In this document: one piece after another, positions 1 through 6,771 of the stretch
Position numbering within the stretch: position 1 is the first letter of the stretch
How the letters are laid out: the number at the start of each line of letters is the position of its first letter
Source of the DNA: Deltaproteobacteria bacterium
GTDB taxonomy: Bacteria > Desulfobacterota > Anaeroferrophillalia > Anaeroferrophillales > Tharpellaceae
Direction of reading: 5' to 3'
NCBI GenBank assembly: GCA_013153415.1
Contig: JAADEO010000015.1
Span: 1 to 8,706, forward strand
DNA: 8,706 nucleotides
Position numbers and translations under genes: made by a program
Notes under the pieces: generated by a model
What the model was told of the DNA's origin: nothing
What the model saw: only the letters and a program-made list of their open reading frames with translations
Databases searched by the model: none

Positions 1-516
1 CCCGAGCCGGTAACCGAATTTCCGGAAAAGCCGTGGGCCCTGAAGGGTCGGGGCGACGGCCCCAGCCGCTACCAGGCCTCCCTGATTCTCGACGGCCTGG
101 CGATGGAACGCCATAACTGGAAACTGGTGCGCAAATACAAGGCGATGGCCGAAAATGAGACCATGTACGAACTCTACATGATGGATGACGCTGATTTCGC
201 CGTGGTCGCCTATGGGACCACGGCCCGGATCGCCAAGGGCGCCATCAAGCGGGCCCGCAAGGATGGTCTCAAAGTTGGTCTCATCCGGCCGATAACCCTT
301 TATCCTTTCCCGGAGAAGGCGCTGCAGAAGGTGGCCCGCCAGGTCAAGCATTTCCTGGTTTTCGAGATGAGTGCCGGGCAGATGATCGAGGATGTGCGGC
401 TCTCCCTGGAGAATTCAGGGGTCGAAGAGATCAATTTTCACGGCCGCCCCGGCGGTGTGATTCCGACTCCGGTCGAGTTCTCCCGGGTCATTCACCGCTA
501 CTACAGAAGGATGTAA
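1..516 (+). CDS. vorB: 2-oxoacid:ferredoxin oxidoreductase alpha subunit, C-terminal part (VorB/KorA-like), 5' truncated
   Basis: The reading frame is open from base 1 to the TAA at 514-516, so this is the last 171 residues of a protein whose start lies outside the window. It matches the C-terminal part of the pyrimidine-binding/alpha subunit of 2-oxoacid:ferredoxin oxidoreductases. The stretch VAYGTTARIAKGAI, then LIRPITLYPFP, then FEMSAGQMIEDVR and a GRPGGVIPTP segment near the end are typical of subunits annotated VorB or KorA. The enzyme oxidatively decarboxylates a 2-oxoacid to acyl-CoA with ferredoxin as electron acceptor, or runs in reverse, in the cytoplasm of anaerobes. The beta subunit starts 4 nt after the stop, so the two are cotranscribed. 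Substrate (2-oxoglutarate, branched-chain 2-oxoacid or other) cannot be decided from this fragment; the symbol follows the usual family name and is tentative. Confidence 0.88.
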   Translation, partial: PEPVTEFPEKPWALKGRGDGPSRYQASLILDGLAMERHNWKLVRKYKAMAENETMYELYMMDDADFAVVAYGTTARIAKGAIKRARKDGLKVGLIRPITLYPFPEKALQKVARQVKHFLVFEMSAGQMIEDVRLSLENSGVEEINFHGRPGGVIPTPVEFSRVIHRYYRRM

Positions 517-520
517 TATT

Positions 521-1285
521 ATGGAACTGCTGAATAAATGGCCCAAATACCATAAAAAAGATGTAATCAGCCACTATTGCCCCGGATGTGGGCATGGGAT
601 CGTGCACCGGATCGTGGCCGAGCTGCTCGAGGAGATGGATCTCGGCCGCAAGGCCTACCTCGTCTGTCCCGCCGGTTGCGCGGTGCTGGCTTATCACTAC
701 TTCGATTTCGATGTCATCGAATCGGCCCACGGCCGGGGGACGGCGATTGCCACCGGGGCCAAGCGGGCCCGGCCCGAACTTTTCGTTCTCAGTTACCAGG
801 GAGATGGCGATCTTTCCGCTATCGGTACGGCCGAGACCATCCATTCGGCCAACCGGGGCGAGAACATCTGCGTGATCTTTATCAACAACGCGGTCTACGG
901 GATGACCGGGGGGCAGATGGCACCGACCACGATTGTCGGTCAGAGCACGATGACGAGTCCGGCGGGCCGCAATCCCGAGGTTGACGGCTACCCCCTGCAC
1001 ATCACCGATGTTGTGGCCGCCTTTCCCGGCGTTGCCTACGCCGAAAGAACCAGCGTCGCCACTCCGGCCGGGATCCGCAAGACCAAGAAAGCGCTCCGCA
1101 ACGCCTTTGAAACCCAGGTTGAAGGCTTGGGCTATTCGATCGTCGAGATTCTCTCTCCCTGTCCGACCAACTGGAAGATGGATCCGATAACGGCCTGCAA
1201 GTGGATTGAGGAGGAGATGGTCAAGGAGTATAAACCCGGCCTTTTGACCGACAAGCGGGAAGAGAAAAGGAAGGAAAAGGGATGA
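521..1285 (+). CDS. 2-oxoacid:ferredoxin oxidoreductase, thiamine-diphosphate-binding beta subunit
   Basis: This 254-residue protein is the catalytic subunit that holds thiamine diphosphate. The cofactor motif is visible as QGDGD (residues 93-97) followed by IGTAETIHSANRGEN and the INNAVYGMTGGQ block. A CPGCGHG motif gives C20 and C23; C53 (in CPAGC) and C214 (in SPCP) are placed like the remaining ligands of the [4Fe-4S] cluster in related oxidoreductases, with C49 an alternative to C53. The cluster assignment is inferred by position. Length is normal for the family. The ATG at 521 has an AGAAGG ribosome site at 505-510, inside the end of the alpha gene. The stop overlaps the gamma start as ATGA (1282-1285), indicating translational coupling. 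Family membership is firm; the exact 2-oxoacid substrate is not readable from sequence alone. Confidence 0.93.
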   Translation: MELLNKWPKYHKKDVISHYCPGCGHGIVHRIVAELLEEMDLGRKAYLVCPAGCAVLAYHYFDFDVIESAHGRGTAIATGAKRARPELFVLSYQGDGDLSAIGTAETIHSANRGENICVIFINNAVYGMTGGQMAPTTIVGQSTMTSPAGRNPEVDGYPLHITDVVAAFPGVAYAERTSVATPAGIRKTKKALRNAFETQVEGLGYSIVEILSPCPTNWKMDPITACKWIEEEMVKEYKPGLLTDKREEKRKEKG

Positions 1286-1815
1286 TAGTCAAGACACTGT
1301 GCGCCGGTTCCGGCGGCCAGGGGGTTTTGACCCTGGGAAATGTAATGGGTAACGCGGCCATGCTGCAGGGTTTCCATGCCACCTACCTGCCGGCCTACGG
1401 GGCCGCCATGCGGGGCGGAACCGCCAACTGCACGATCACCATCGCCGATGAGGAGATCGCCTCGCCGGTAGCTTCGGCTCCGGACATCGTGGTTGCCCTC
1501 AACCAGCCTTCGGCCGCGGCTTTTATCAACCGCCTGGTACCCGGCGGCAAACTGATCTACAACTCCTCGGTCACCGAAGAGGTTCCGGAGCGGACCGATA
1601 TCGAGACTTTCGCGGTCCCGGCCAACGACCTGGCGGTCGAGATGGGCAATCCCCGGTCTGCCAACATGATCATGCTCGGCGCTTTCGCCCAGCTGGCCGG
1701 GGTGCCCAGCCGCGAAGCGATCTTTTCCAGCCTGGAACTGCTGATGGGAAACAAGAAGGCGGTTGTCGAAGCCGGCCGCCAGGCGGTGATCAAAGGCATG
1801 GAATACGTTTCCTGA
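1282..1815 (+). CDS. 2-oxoacid:ferredoxin oxidoreductase gamma subunit
   Basis: This 177-residue protein is the gamma (catalytic-domain) subunit of the same complex. The N-terminus carries the glycine-rich GSGGQGV motif (about residues 9-15), followed by YGAAMRGGTANCTITI. Both are hallmark segments of the pyruvate/ketoisovalerate oxidoreductase gamma family. The C-terminal half has the expected NPRSANMIMLGAFAQLAG helix region. Its ATG is embedded in the last codons of the beta gene (ATGA overlap), with purine-rich AAGG stretches at 1271-1280 as ribosome site. Gene order alpha-beta-gamma is the common one in anaerobes. A small ferredoxin-like delta subunit often precedes alpha; if present here it would lie upstream of the window. 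Nothing in the protein looks damaged or unusual. Confidence 0.93.
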   Translation: MIVKTLCAGSGGQGVLTLGNVMGNAAMLQGFHATYLPAYGAAMRGGTANCTITIADEEIASPVASAPDIVVALNQPSAAAFINRLVPGGKLIYNSSVTEEVPERTDIETFAVPANDLAVEMGNPRSANMIMLGAFAQLAGVPSREAIFSSLELLMGNKKAVVEAGRQAVIKGMEYVS

Positions 1816-1841
1816 AAACCATCAAGCGGAGATTTAATGTT

Positions 1842-2273
1842 ATGTCTATAACCCAGCTTTCAATTACCATTGACAACACCCCAGGCTGTCTCAACCATAT
1901 CTGTGAGATCCTGGAGAAAGAGCAGATCAACATCAAAGGCGTGATGGCTTCCTCCGAGCTGACTCCCAATCCTGCCTTGAAGATTATCGTCGATACCCCG
2001 GACCAGGCCTACAACGTTCTGCTGGCCAACGGCTTCGTGGTACGCACCAACGAGGTTATCGCGGTGGGCACTCCCGACCATCCCGGCGGACTCAACGTGA
2101 TCCTGCGGGCTCTGAAAGAGGCTCAGGTGAATGTCGAGACCCTTTACCCTTTCATCGCCCTCAAGGGGGATGACGCGATCCTCATTATCGAGGTCGATGA
2201 TATCAAGAAAGCCAAGGATGTCCTGCGCAGCCAGTGGATCAAGACTTTCAGCACCGAGATCTACAAAACCTGA
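1842..2273 (+). CDS. Tandem ACT-domain protein, putative amino-acid-binding regulator
   Basis: This 143-residue protein consists of two ACT domains and little else. The first spans roughly residues 4-70 with the turn NTPGCL (12-17); the second spans roughly 72-140 with DHPGGL (79-84). The (D/N)xPGxL turn after the first strand is where ACT domains commonly bind an amino acid at a dimer interface. There is no catalytic domain, DNA-binding domain or signal peptide, so a small cytoplasmic sensor is likely. The ATG at 1842 is preceded by GCGGAGA at 1826-1832. The gene starts 26 nt after the gamma subunit and is very likely in the same transcript, so it may modulate the oxidoreductase or a related amino-acid or CoA-ligase enzyme. 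The ligand and target are not shown by the sequence. Confidence 0.85.
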   Translation: MSITQLSITIDNTPGCLNHICEILEKEQINIKGVMASSELTPNPALKIIVDTPDQAYNVLLANGFVVRTNEVIAVGTPDHPGGLNVILRALKEAQVNVETLYPFIALKGDDAILIIEVDDIKKAKDVLRSQWIKTFSTEIYKT

Positions 2274-2283
2274 AGATAATAAC

Positions 2284-2318
2284 GCGGTCTTCAAGGGCTG
2301 GATGGAGCCCATTCCGCG
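2284..2318 (+). other. Nested hairpin in the gap before the aminotransferase
   Basis: An outer pair CGCGG (2283-2287) with CCGCG (2314-2318) encloses an inner perfect pair GGGCT (2295-2299) with AGCCC (2306-2310), which closes a 6-nt loop. The outer and inner stems are separated by an asymmetric internal loop. There is no T-run after it, so it is not a classical intrinsic terminator. It could slow or protect transcript ends between the ACT gene and the aminotransferase, or be chance in GC-rich DNA. Confidence 0.35.
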
Positions 2319-2389
2319 GGCGTAAGATTTCATGTGAGAGCTGATGGCTTTCTCGCCAAAACCGATGGCTGTGAACGGAGAAATTAACT

Positions 2390-3568
2390 TTGAGTAGAAT
2401 CAAGATCGAATTTGCCGAAAGAATCAAGAGTCTTCCTCCCTACTTGTTTGCTGCTATCGATGCCAAAAAGGCCGAAGTCCAGGCCCAGGGTGTCGATGTC
2501 ATCGATCTCGGGGTCGGTGATCCCGATATGCCGACTCCGGCCCATATCGTCGCCGCCCTGCAGCAGGCTGCGACCCGGCCGGAAAACCATCAGTATCCGT
2601 CATATGTCGGGATGCTCAGTTTCCGGCAAGCGGCGACCGAGTGGTTTTCCCGCCGTTTCGGGGTCGATTTCGATCCCGCCACTGAGGTGGTTTCCCTGAT
2701 CGGTTCGAAAGAGGGGATCGCCCACATGCCGCTGGCATTCGTTGATCCCGGCGATTATGTTCTGGTGCCCGATCCCGGTTATCCCGTCTATGCCATCGCC
2801 ACGACCTTTGCTGGCGGCATCCCCTGGAAGATGCCGCTGAAAGCGGAAAACGGTTTTCTGCCGGATCTCGACGCCATTCCGGCCGAGGTCGCGCAAAAGG
2901 CAAAACTGTTGTTTCTCAACTATCCCAATAATCCGACCGGAGCGGTGGCCGATGAGACCTTTTTCCTCAAGGTCATCGAATTCGCGGCCCGGTACAATGT
3001 TATCGTCTGCCACGACGCGGCCTACACCGAGATGGCTTACGATGGTTACAAGCCTTTGAGTTTTCTTGAAGTGCCTGGGGCCCGGGAAGTCGGTATCGAG
3101 TTCCATTCTCTTTCCAAGACCTACAACATGACCGGCTGGCGCATCGGTTTCGCGATCGGTAACCCCGAACTGGTTGCCGGATTGGGCAAGGTCAAGACCA
3201 ATATCGATTCGGGTGCCTTCCAGGCCATCCAGGAAGCGGCGATCAGTGCTCTGAGCTCTGATCAGCTCTGTGTCCGGGAGATGTGCGAGATCTATCGTAA
3301 ACGCCGGGATCTGATGGTTTCCTTTCTGACCAAGGCCGGTTTCAGCTTGAAAGCTCCGCAAGCGACTTTCTACCTCTGGATCAACAATCCTGCCGGTATG
3401 ACCTCGGCTGAGGTTTCTACCATGTTCCTGGAAAAGGCCGGAGTCGTGGTTACGCCAGGCAATGGTTTCGGTGATGCCGGTGAAGGCTATTTCCGGATCT
3501 CATTGACGGTCCCGGAAGCGCGTCTCAACGAGGCCGGAGAGCGGATCGTCAAGGCCCTGGCGGTATAG
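2390..3568 (+). CDS. dapL: LL-diaminopimelate aminotransferase-like class I/II PLP aminotransferase
   Basis: This 392-residue fold-type I aminotransferase matches the LL-diaminopimelate aminotransferase (DapL) branch. DapL converts tetrahydrodipicolinate and glutamate to LL-diaminopimelate and 2-oxoglutarate, a one-step route to lysine and peptidoglycan precursors found in many anaerobes. Visible features are DLGVGDPDMPTP near the N-terminus, YPNNPTG (178-184), HDAAY with D209 and Y212 for cofactor contact, SLSKTYNMTGWR with the PLP-lysine K243 and phosphate-binding R251, and YFRIS with substrate-carboxylate R369. The start is a TTG at 2390, supported by CGGAG at 2376-2380 about 9 nt upstream and by agreement of the N-terminus with the family; no better ATG exists. 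It follows the ACT gene by 116 nt on the same strand. Related aminotransferases with other substrates (alanine, aspartate, aromatic) cannot be fully excluded. Confidence 0.82.
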   Translation: MSRIKIEFAERIKSLPPYLFAAIDAKKAEVQAQGVDVIDLGVGDPDMPTPAHIVAALQQAATRPENHQYPSYVGMLSFRQAATEWFSRRFGVDFDPATEVVSLIGSKEGIAHMPLAFVDPGDYVLVPDPGYPVYAIATTFAGGIPWKMPLKAENGFLPDLDAIPAEVAQKAKLLFLNYPNNPTGAVADETFFLKVIEFAARYNVIVCHDAAYTEMAYDGYKPLSFLEVPGAREVGIEFHSLSKTYNMTGWRIGFAIGNPELVAGLGKVKTNIDSGAFQAIQEAAISALSSDQLCVREMCEIYRKRRDLMVSFLTKAGFSLKAPQATFYLWINNPAGMTSAEVSTMFLEKAGVVVTPGNGFGDAGEGYFRISLTVPEARLNEAGERIVKALAV

Positions 3569-3577
3569 AGCGTTTTT

Positions 3578-3635
3578 TAAGAGTACTTCTTTGCGGGCTG
3601 TAAAGGCTACATTTGGGTTGTGGGGGTATCCCCGC
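3578..3635 (+). repeat. Imperfect 58-nt direct repeat, copy A
   Basis: This segment begins TAAGAGTACTT just after the aminotransferase stop and ends in TCCCCGC. It matches positions 4621-4678 over its full 58 nt at roughly three quarters identity with two single-base indels. The first 30 nt differ at only four positions. The blocks TTTGCGGGC, AAGGC, TTGGGTTG and TCCCCGC are shared. Its 3' part can form a hairpin, GTGGGG (3620-3625) with CCCCGC (3630-3635), around a GTAT loop. It occupies the leader of the secreted-protein gene. Confidence 0.8.
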
Positions 3636-3639
3636 ATCA

Positions 3640-3647
3640 GGGGAGAG
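3640..3647 (+). promoter_or_regulatory. Ribosome-binding site that decides the start of the secreted protein
   Basis: GGGGAGAG lies 8 nt before the TTG at 3656, a normal spacing. It is too close to the in-frame GTG at 3650 and lies downstream of the in-frame GTG at 3620. GGGGA (3640-3644) can pair with TCCCC (3629-3633), which is the end of repeat copy A. The same C-tract can instead pair with the upstream G-tract, so the site could be exposed or hidden depending on folding. The folding switch is inference. Confidence 0.5.
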
Positions 3648-3655
3648 TAGTGACT

Positions 3656-4534
3656 TTGTCAAGATGTCGGGCCGGGCTGGGTTTGCTGGGAGTGTGCATG
3701 CTGTTGGCGGTTATTCTGCCGGCAACGGCCCGGGCCGCGACCCTGGACAGCGCTCTGGCGCTGGTTATTGAAAAGCTGCATGACAATCTCGCGGCCCGGG
3801 GAACGATAGTCGCCCGCCTGAGTGAAAACGACGAAGTAGCCATCGAGTTCGACGATGATCGGGTTCCCGCTTTCGGAGCCGAACTGCTGGTTTTTGCTCA
3901 AGCCCGGCCTGAAACAAGGGCCGGCGGTAGCGAAGAGAACCGTGGAATATCTGCCGATAGCCCGGCGACGGCACCCCTGCTCTACCATGGTTCGGTCACT
4001 GTCAAGGAGACGGCCGGCCATCTCAACCTTGCGGTGATTGACGAGGGGCGTGATTTGGTGGGTGAAGGCGACCTGGTTTTCCTGCCTCTCCCGGTTCAGC
4101 TCTATATTTCCCCGGTTCGCAATCTGACACCCTACTATTATTTTACTGCCCAGGCGACCCAGTCGATCGGCCGGTTGCTGGCTTCATTCAAAACCTGGCA
4201 GGTTTTCACCCTGCCGGGCTCTAACCAGAAAACGGTTGCCTATCTCAAACAGCAGTGTCGTAGTCAAGGCCGTTATGGCCTCATCCTGCAGCCCTTCATC
4301 GTTAACCTGAACGGTAGTTTCCAGGTTCAGTTGCGCATGACCTCACTGTTTTCCGGAATTACGCTTGGGGCCATGACCGAAGAGTTCAAACCCTTTGTCA
4401 ATATGGCTCCGCAGACACCGTTGCGGCCACTCAATCCCCAACCCTATCCCGGCACACCCCGTCCAGTCGTCCCCACGGCCCCGGCCGCTCCTGCTCCTCC
4501 CTCAGGCTGGAGACCCTATACCCCTTACCGGTAA
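3656..4534 (+). CDS. Secreted protein of unknown function with proline-rich C-terminal tail
   Basis: I do not recognise this gene. From the TTG at 3656 it encodes 292 residues. The N-terminus has arginines R3 and R5, a hydrophobic stretch (about 7-22) and ARA before a likely signal-peptidase site after A27, so it is probably exported to the periplasm or envelope. The mature part opens with LDSALALVIEKLHDNL and a segment about basal features such as RLSENDEVAIEFDD, loosely like repeats in envelope or flagella-associated proteins (FlgT/CsgG-like), but this is only a resemblance. A middle domain includes PYYYFTAQATQSIGRLLASF and GRYGLILQPFIV. The last 41 residues hold 15 prolines and end in YTPYR. 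An upstream in-frame GTG (3620) would add 12 residues and blur the signal peptide. It is flanked by the 58-nt repeats and is convergent with the kinase gene. Confidence 0.72.
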   Translation: MSRCRAGLGLLGVCMLLAVILPATARAATLDSALALVIEKLHDNLAARGTIVARLSENDEVAIEFDDDRVPAFGAELLVFAQARPETRAGGSEENRGISADSPATAPLLYHGSVTVKETAGHLNLAVIDEGRDLVGEGDLVFLPLPVQLYISPVRNLTPYYYFTAQATQSIGRLLASFKTWQVFTLPGSNQKTVAYLKQQCRSQGRYGLILQPFIVNLNGSFQVQLRMTSLFSGITLGAMTEEFKPFVNMAPQTPLRPLNPQPYPGTPRPVVPTAPAAPAPPSGWRPYTPYR

Positions 4535-4575
4535 TCTTGTGAATCCTCCGGAGCGACATTTAGTACCTTACAGCC

Positions 4576-4614
4576 CATTTTCTGCATGAAAAACAGGAAA
4601 ATCAGTAGAAAATG
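4576..4614. other. AT-rich inverted repeat in the convergent intergenic region
   Basis: CATTTTCT (4576-4583) and AGAAAATG (4607-4614) are perfect inverted repeats. The stem can be extended by a G-U and a C-G pair to 10 bp, leaving a 19-nt loop. It lies between two converging genes, where a shared 3'-end structure would be expected, but the stem is AT-rich and no clear T-run follows, so a terminator role is only possible. Confidence 0.35.
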
Positions 4615-4620
4615 TTCTGA

Positions 4621-4678
4621 TAAGAGTACTTGTTTGCGGGCCGGGAAGGCCTGCTTGGGTTGCGGGACCTGTCCCCGC
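4621..4678 (+). repeat. Imperfect 58-nt direct repeat, copy B, with two hairpins
   Basis: This is the second copy of the element at 3578-3635, in the same orientation, placed between the secreted-protein stop and the kinase stop. It can form two hairpins: GCGGGCC (4636-4642) with GGCCTGC (4648-4654) around GGGAA, including one G-T pair, and GCGGG (4662-4666) with CCCGC (4674-4678). In the second hairpin a T-G pair of copy A is replaced by C-G, a change that keeps the fold. On the minus strand these hairpins come just after the kinase gene and could act in 3'-end formation. Confidence 0.8.
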
Positions 4679-4687
4679 CATTAGTTG

Positions 4688-6586
4688 CTATTCGGGTTTT
4701 CCGGTACTTTTCAGGATCTCGTCGATCTTGTGGGAGAGTTCCTTGATCGAAAAAGGTTTCTGGATGTAGCCGTTGCACCCCTGTTCCATGACCTTGGCGG
4801 CCTCAAGTTCGACACTGTAGCCGCTGGCCAGCAGAACCCGGACCGCGGGATCAATCATTTTCAGTCGTCTGTAGACTTCGGCCCCGTTCATACCCGGCAT
4901 AATCATGTCCAGCACGACCAGATCGATCCCCTCGCCCCTTTTCTGATAGAGGGAAAGGGCCTGACTACCGTTTTCAGCAGTCAGCACTTGGTATCCCAGG
5001 GAAGAGATGATTTCCTGGTTGACCTCGCGGACCATCTCCTCGTCTTCAACCAGAAGGATGGTTGCCGATCCGGTCAGGACCTGGCTCTGATCGGGCTTGG
5101 TCCGGTGTCGGGGTTTATCGACGGCCGGCAGAAAAATGAAGAAGGTGCTGCCGTGTTCCGGTTTACTGTCGACTGCGATGAAGCCCCCGTGGTTGCTGAT
5201 GATGCCATAGGCGGAAGAGAGCCCGAGACCGCTGCCTTTGAGGTTTCGTTTGGTCGAAAAGAAGGGTTCGAAGATATGCTTCCGGGTCTCCTCATCCATG
5301 CCGCAACCATTGTCGGAGATCGCAATGCGGATATAGCGTCCCGGCTCCCGGCCAGGGTGGGTTTGGGAAGTCACGGTGACATTGGTGGTGCTGATGGCCA
5401 TAGTCGCGGCAGTGCGGTTGTTCTGCATGGCCTGCCAGGCGTTGAGGTAGAGGTTGAGCAATACCTGGTCGATCTGGCCCCGGTCGGCCTCGATATTCCA
5501 GAGATCATCGGCCAGGTCGGTAGTTATGGTGACCTCCTTGAGAGTGCGGATGAAGAGCTCGATGCTGTCGTTGATAACTTGATTGGGATTGAGAATTTCG
5601 ACCAGGTATTTTCCTCCCTGGGCGAACCCGAGCAGTTGTTTGGTGAGGTTGGCGCCCCGGTCGACGATTTCTTCGATCTTGGTGAATTTTTCCTCTGCCA
5701 GAGGCGTGAGTTCCGATCTGATGCGAAGGATCGAAACATGCCCCCGGATCGCGGTCAGAAGATTGTTGAAATCGTGAGCGATACCTCCGGCCAGGTTGCC
5801 CAAGGCCTCCATCTTGCGACTCTGGTTGAGCTGATCTTCAAGATGTTTCTGCTGCGTGATGTCTCGTAAGGTGATGATGCTGCCCTGCAGTTGTCCCTGG
5901 CGATTCCGGTACATGGCGCCGGTGATGCTGACGATGATGGTTCTGCCGTCCCGGGTCAGCCGCCGGGTCTGGATATCCCGGAAGCTCTCTCCTCTTTTGA
6001 CCTTTTCGATCATGGCATAGGTTTCGGGCCAGCAATCATCGGGGACGAAATTCATTTTCTGACCCCGGGATTCATCCAGGCTCCAACCGAAGGTCTTGAC
6101 AAAAGCCGGGTTTATGTAATCGACTTCGCCTGTCATGCTGTAGACCACCATCGGGTCGGGGCTGGCTTCCAGTGAGGCCAGGTACTTGTAATTCTCGTCT
6201 TCGGCTTTTCCCCGGAGCTGCTCTTTCTCGGTGATGTCGTGCGCGACGATCGCCACCCCTCGGGCTTGTTCCCGGTCCGGGTCCTTGATGGGAGTGCGGA
6301 TGATCTCATAAAGGCGGCGGCTGCCATCGGCGTGGATCAGGGGCAGGATGGTTTGCAGGCTCTTGCCGGATGCCATGCATTCTTGGTCGAGTTTTATGAA
6401 ATGAGCCCCCCTTTTTTGACCGAGAACTTCCAGGGCATGGTGATCGACGATATCAGAGAGGGGCCGGCCGATAAGATCGGCGAAACTCTGGTTGCAGGCC
6501 CGGATATAGCCATCCCGATCCCGGTAGGAGATGATAATCGGGATGGTATTGATCAGTCTCAGGATATTTTGGTAATGCTCGCGCAT
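4688..6586 (-). CDS. Cytoplasmic hybrid sensor histidine kinase (PAS-PAS-HisKA-HATPase-REC)
   Basis: This 632-residue protein senses a signal through two PAS domains (about residues 5-120 and 133-250), each followed by an ITEKEQLR or ITQQKHLE style linker. It then autophosphorylates at H271 in the H-box GGIAHDFNNLL. The ATP-binding domain shows the N-box with N382 in LNAWQAM, the G1 box DNGCGM with D425, and the G2 box GSGLGLSSAYGI. A C-terminal receiver domain carries E514/D515, the phospho-acceptor D560 in LDMIMPGMNG, and K610 in QKPFS, so all catalytic residues are present. No transmembrane segment or signal peptide is seen, suggesting an internal signal such as redox state or a metabolite. 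The ATG at 6586 is the only in-frame ATG/GTG/TTG between the upstream stop and the PAS domain, though it has no obvious ribosome site. No response regulator is adjacent, so its output partner is elsewhere. Confidence 0.93.
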   Translation of the reverse strand: MREHYQNILRLINTIPIIISYRDRDGYIRACNQSFADLIGRPLSDIVDHHALEVLGQKRGAHFIKLDQECMASGKSLQTILPLIHADGSRRLYEIIRTPIKDPDREQARGVAIVAHDITEKEQLRGKAEDENYKYLASLEASPDPMVVYSMTGEVDYINPAFVKTFGWSLDESRGQKMNFVPDDCWPETYAMIEKVKRGESFRDIQTRRLTRDGRTIIVSITGAMYRNRQGQLQGSIITLRDITQQKHLEDQLNQSRKMEALGNLAGGIAHDFNNLLTAIRGHVSILRIRSELTPLAEEKFTKIEEIVDRGANLTKQLLGFAQGGKYLVEILNPNQVINDSIELFIRTLKEVTITTDLADDLWNIEADRGQIDQVLLNLYLNAWQAMQNNRTAATMAISTTNVTVTSQTHPGREPGRYIRIAISDNGCGMDEETRKHIFEPFFSTKRNLKGSGLGLSSAYGIISNHGGFIAVDSKPEHGSTFFIFLPAVDKPRHRTKPDQSQVLTGSATILLVEDEEMVREVNQEIISSLGYQVLTAENGSQALSLYQKRGEGIDLVVLDMIMPGMNGAEVYRRLKMIDPAVRVLLASGYSVELEAAKVMEQGCNGYIQKPFSIKELSHKIDEILKSTGKPE

Positions 6587-6696
6587 CGGAAAAAGGAAGA
6601 CCGTAAAGGGAAAAGATGTTGCCGGGAAAATGTGATTTCGCCGGATGCAGCGGTTGCCGGGATCTTTAGGATATGCTAGACAGGTACTTTGAATGC

Positions 6697-6726
6697 ATTA
6701 TCGATGCAATTTCTCCTTTTTGTCAA
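6697..6726 (-). promoter_or_regulatory. Sigma70-type promoter for the hybrid kinase, with a dyad at the -10
   Basis: Read on the minus strand, a perfect TTGACA (plus-strand positions 6721-6726) is followed after 18 nt by GATAAT (6697-6702), one mismatch from consensus. Transcription would begin near 6690 and leave a leader of about 100 nt before the kinase ATG. A short dyad, TGCAT (6694-6698) and ATGCA (6704-6708), overlaps the -10 box and could be an operator. The promoter call is based on sequence only. Confidence 0.6.
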
Positions 6727-6771
6727 GTTAATTTCAGATAATCGAGCGGTTTAGGACCTGATGAAGAACAG

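Noticed and set aside
2344..2397. A 17-residue open frame ending over the aminotransferase start, a possible leader peptide
   Set aside because: It has no run of regulatory codons such as lysine, no good ribosome site and no attenuator-like hairpin after it.
2600..3361. A 253-codon minus-strand frame within the aminotransferase
   Set aside because: It lies entirely inside a well-supported aminotransferase gene and has no recognisable motifs.
3573..3578. Run of six T after the aminotransferase stop as an intrinsic terminator
   Set aside because: No stable hairpin precedes the T-run, so the terminator definition is not met.
4685..5869. A 394-codon open frame on the plus strand opposite the hybrid kinase
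   Set aside because: It mirrors the kinase coding strand, has no recognisable domain, and the opposite frame carries all histidine-kinase motifs in order. Long antisense frames are common in GC-rich coding DNA.
6720..6742. Plus-strand TTGTCA and GATAAT as an amidohydrolase promoter
   Set aside because: The spacing is only 11 nt, too short for a sigma70 promoter; the minus-strand arrangement in the same DNA fits far better.
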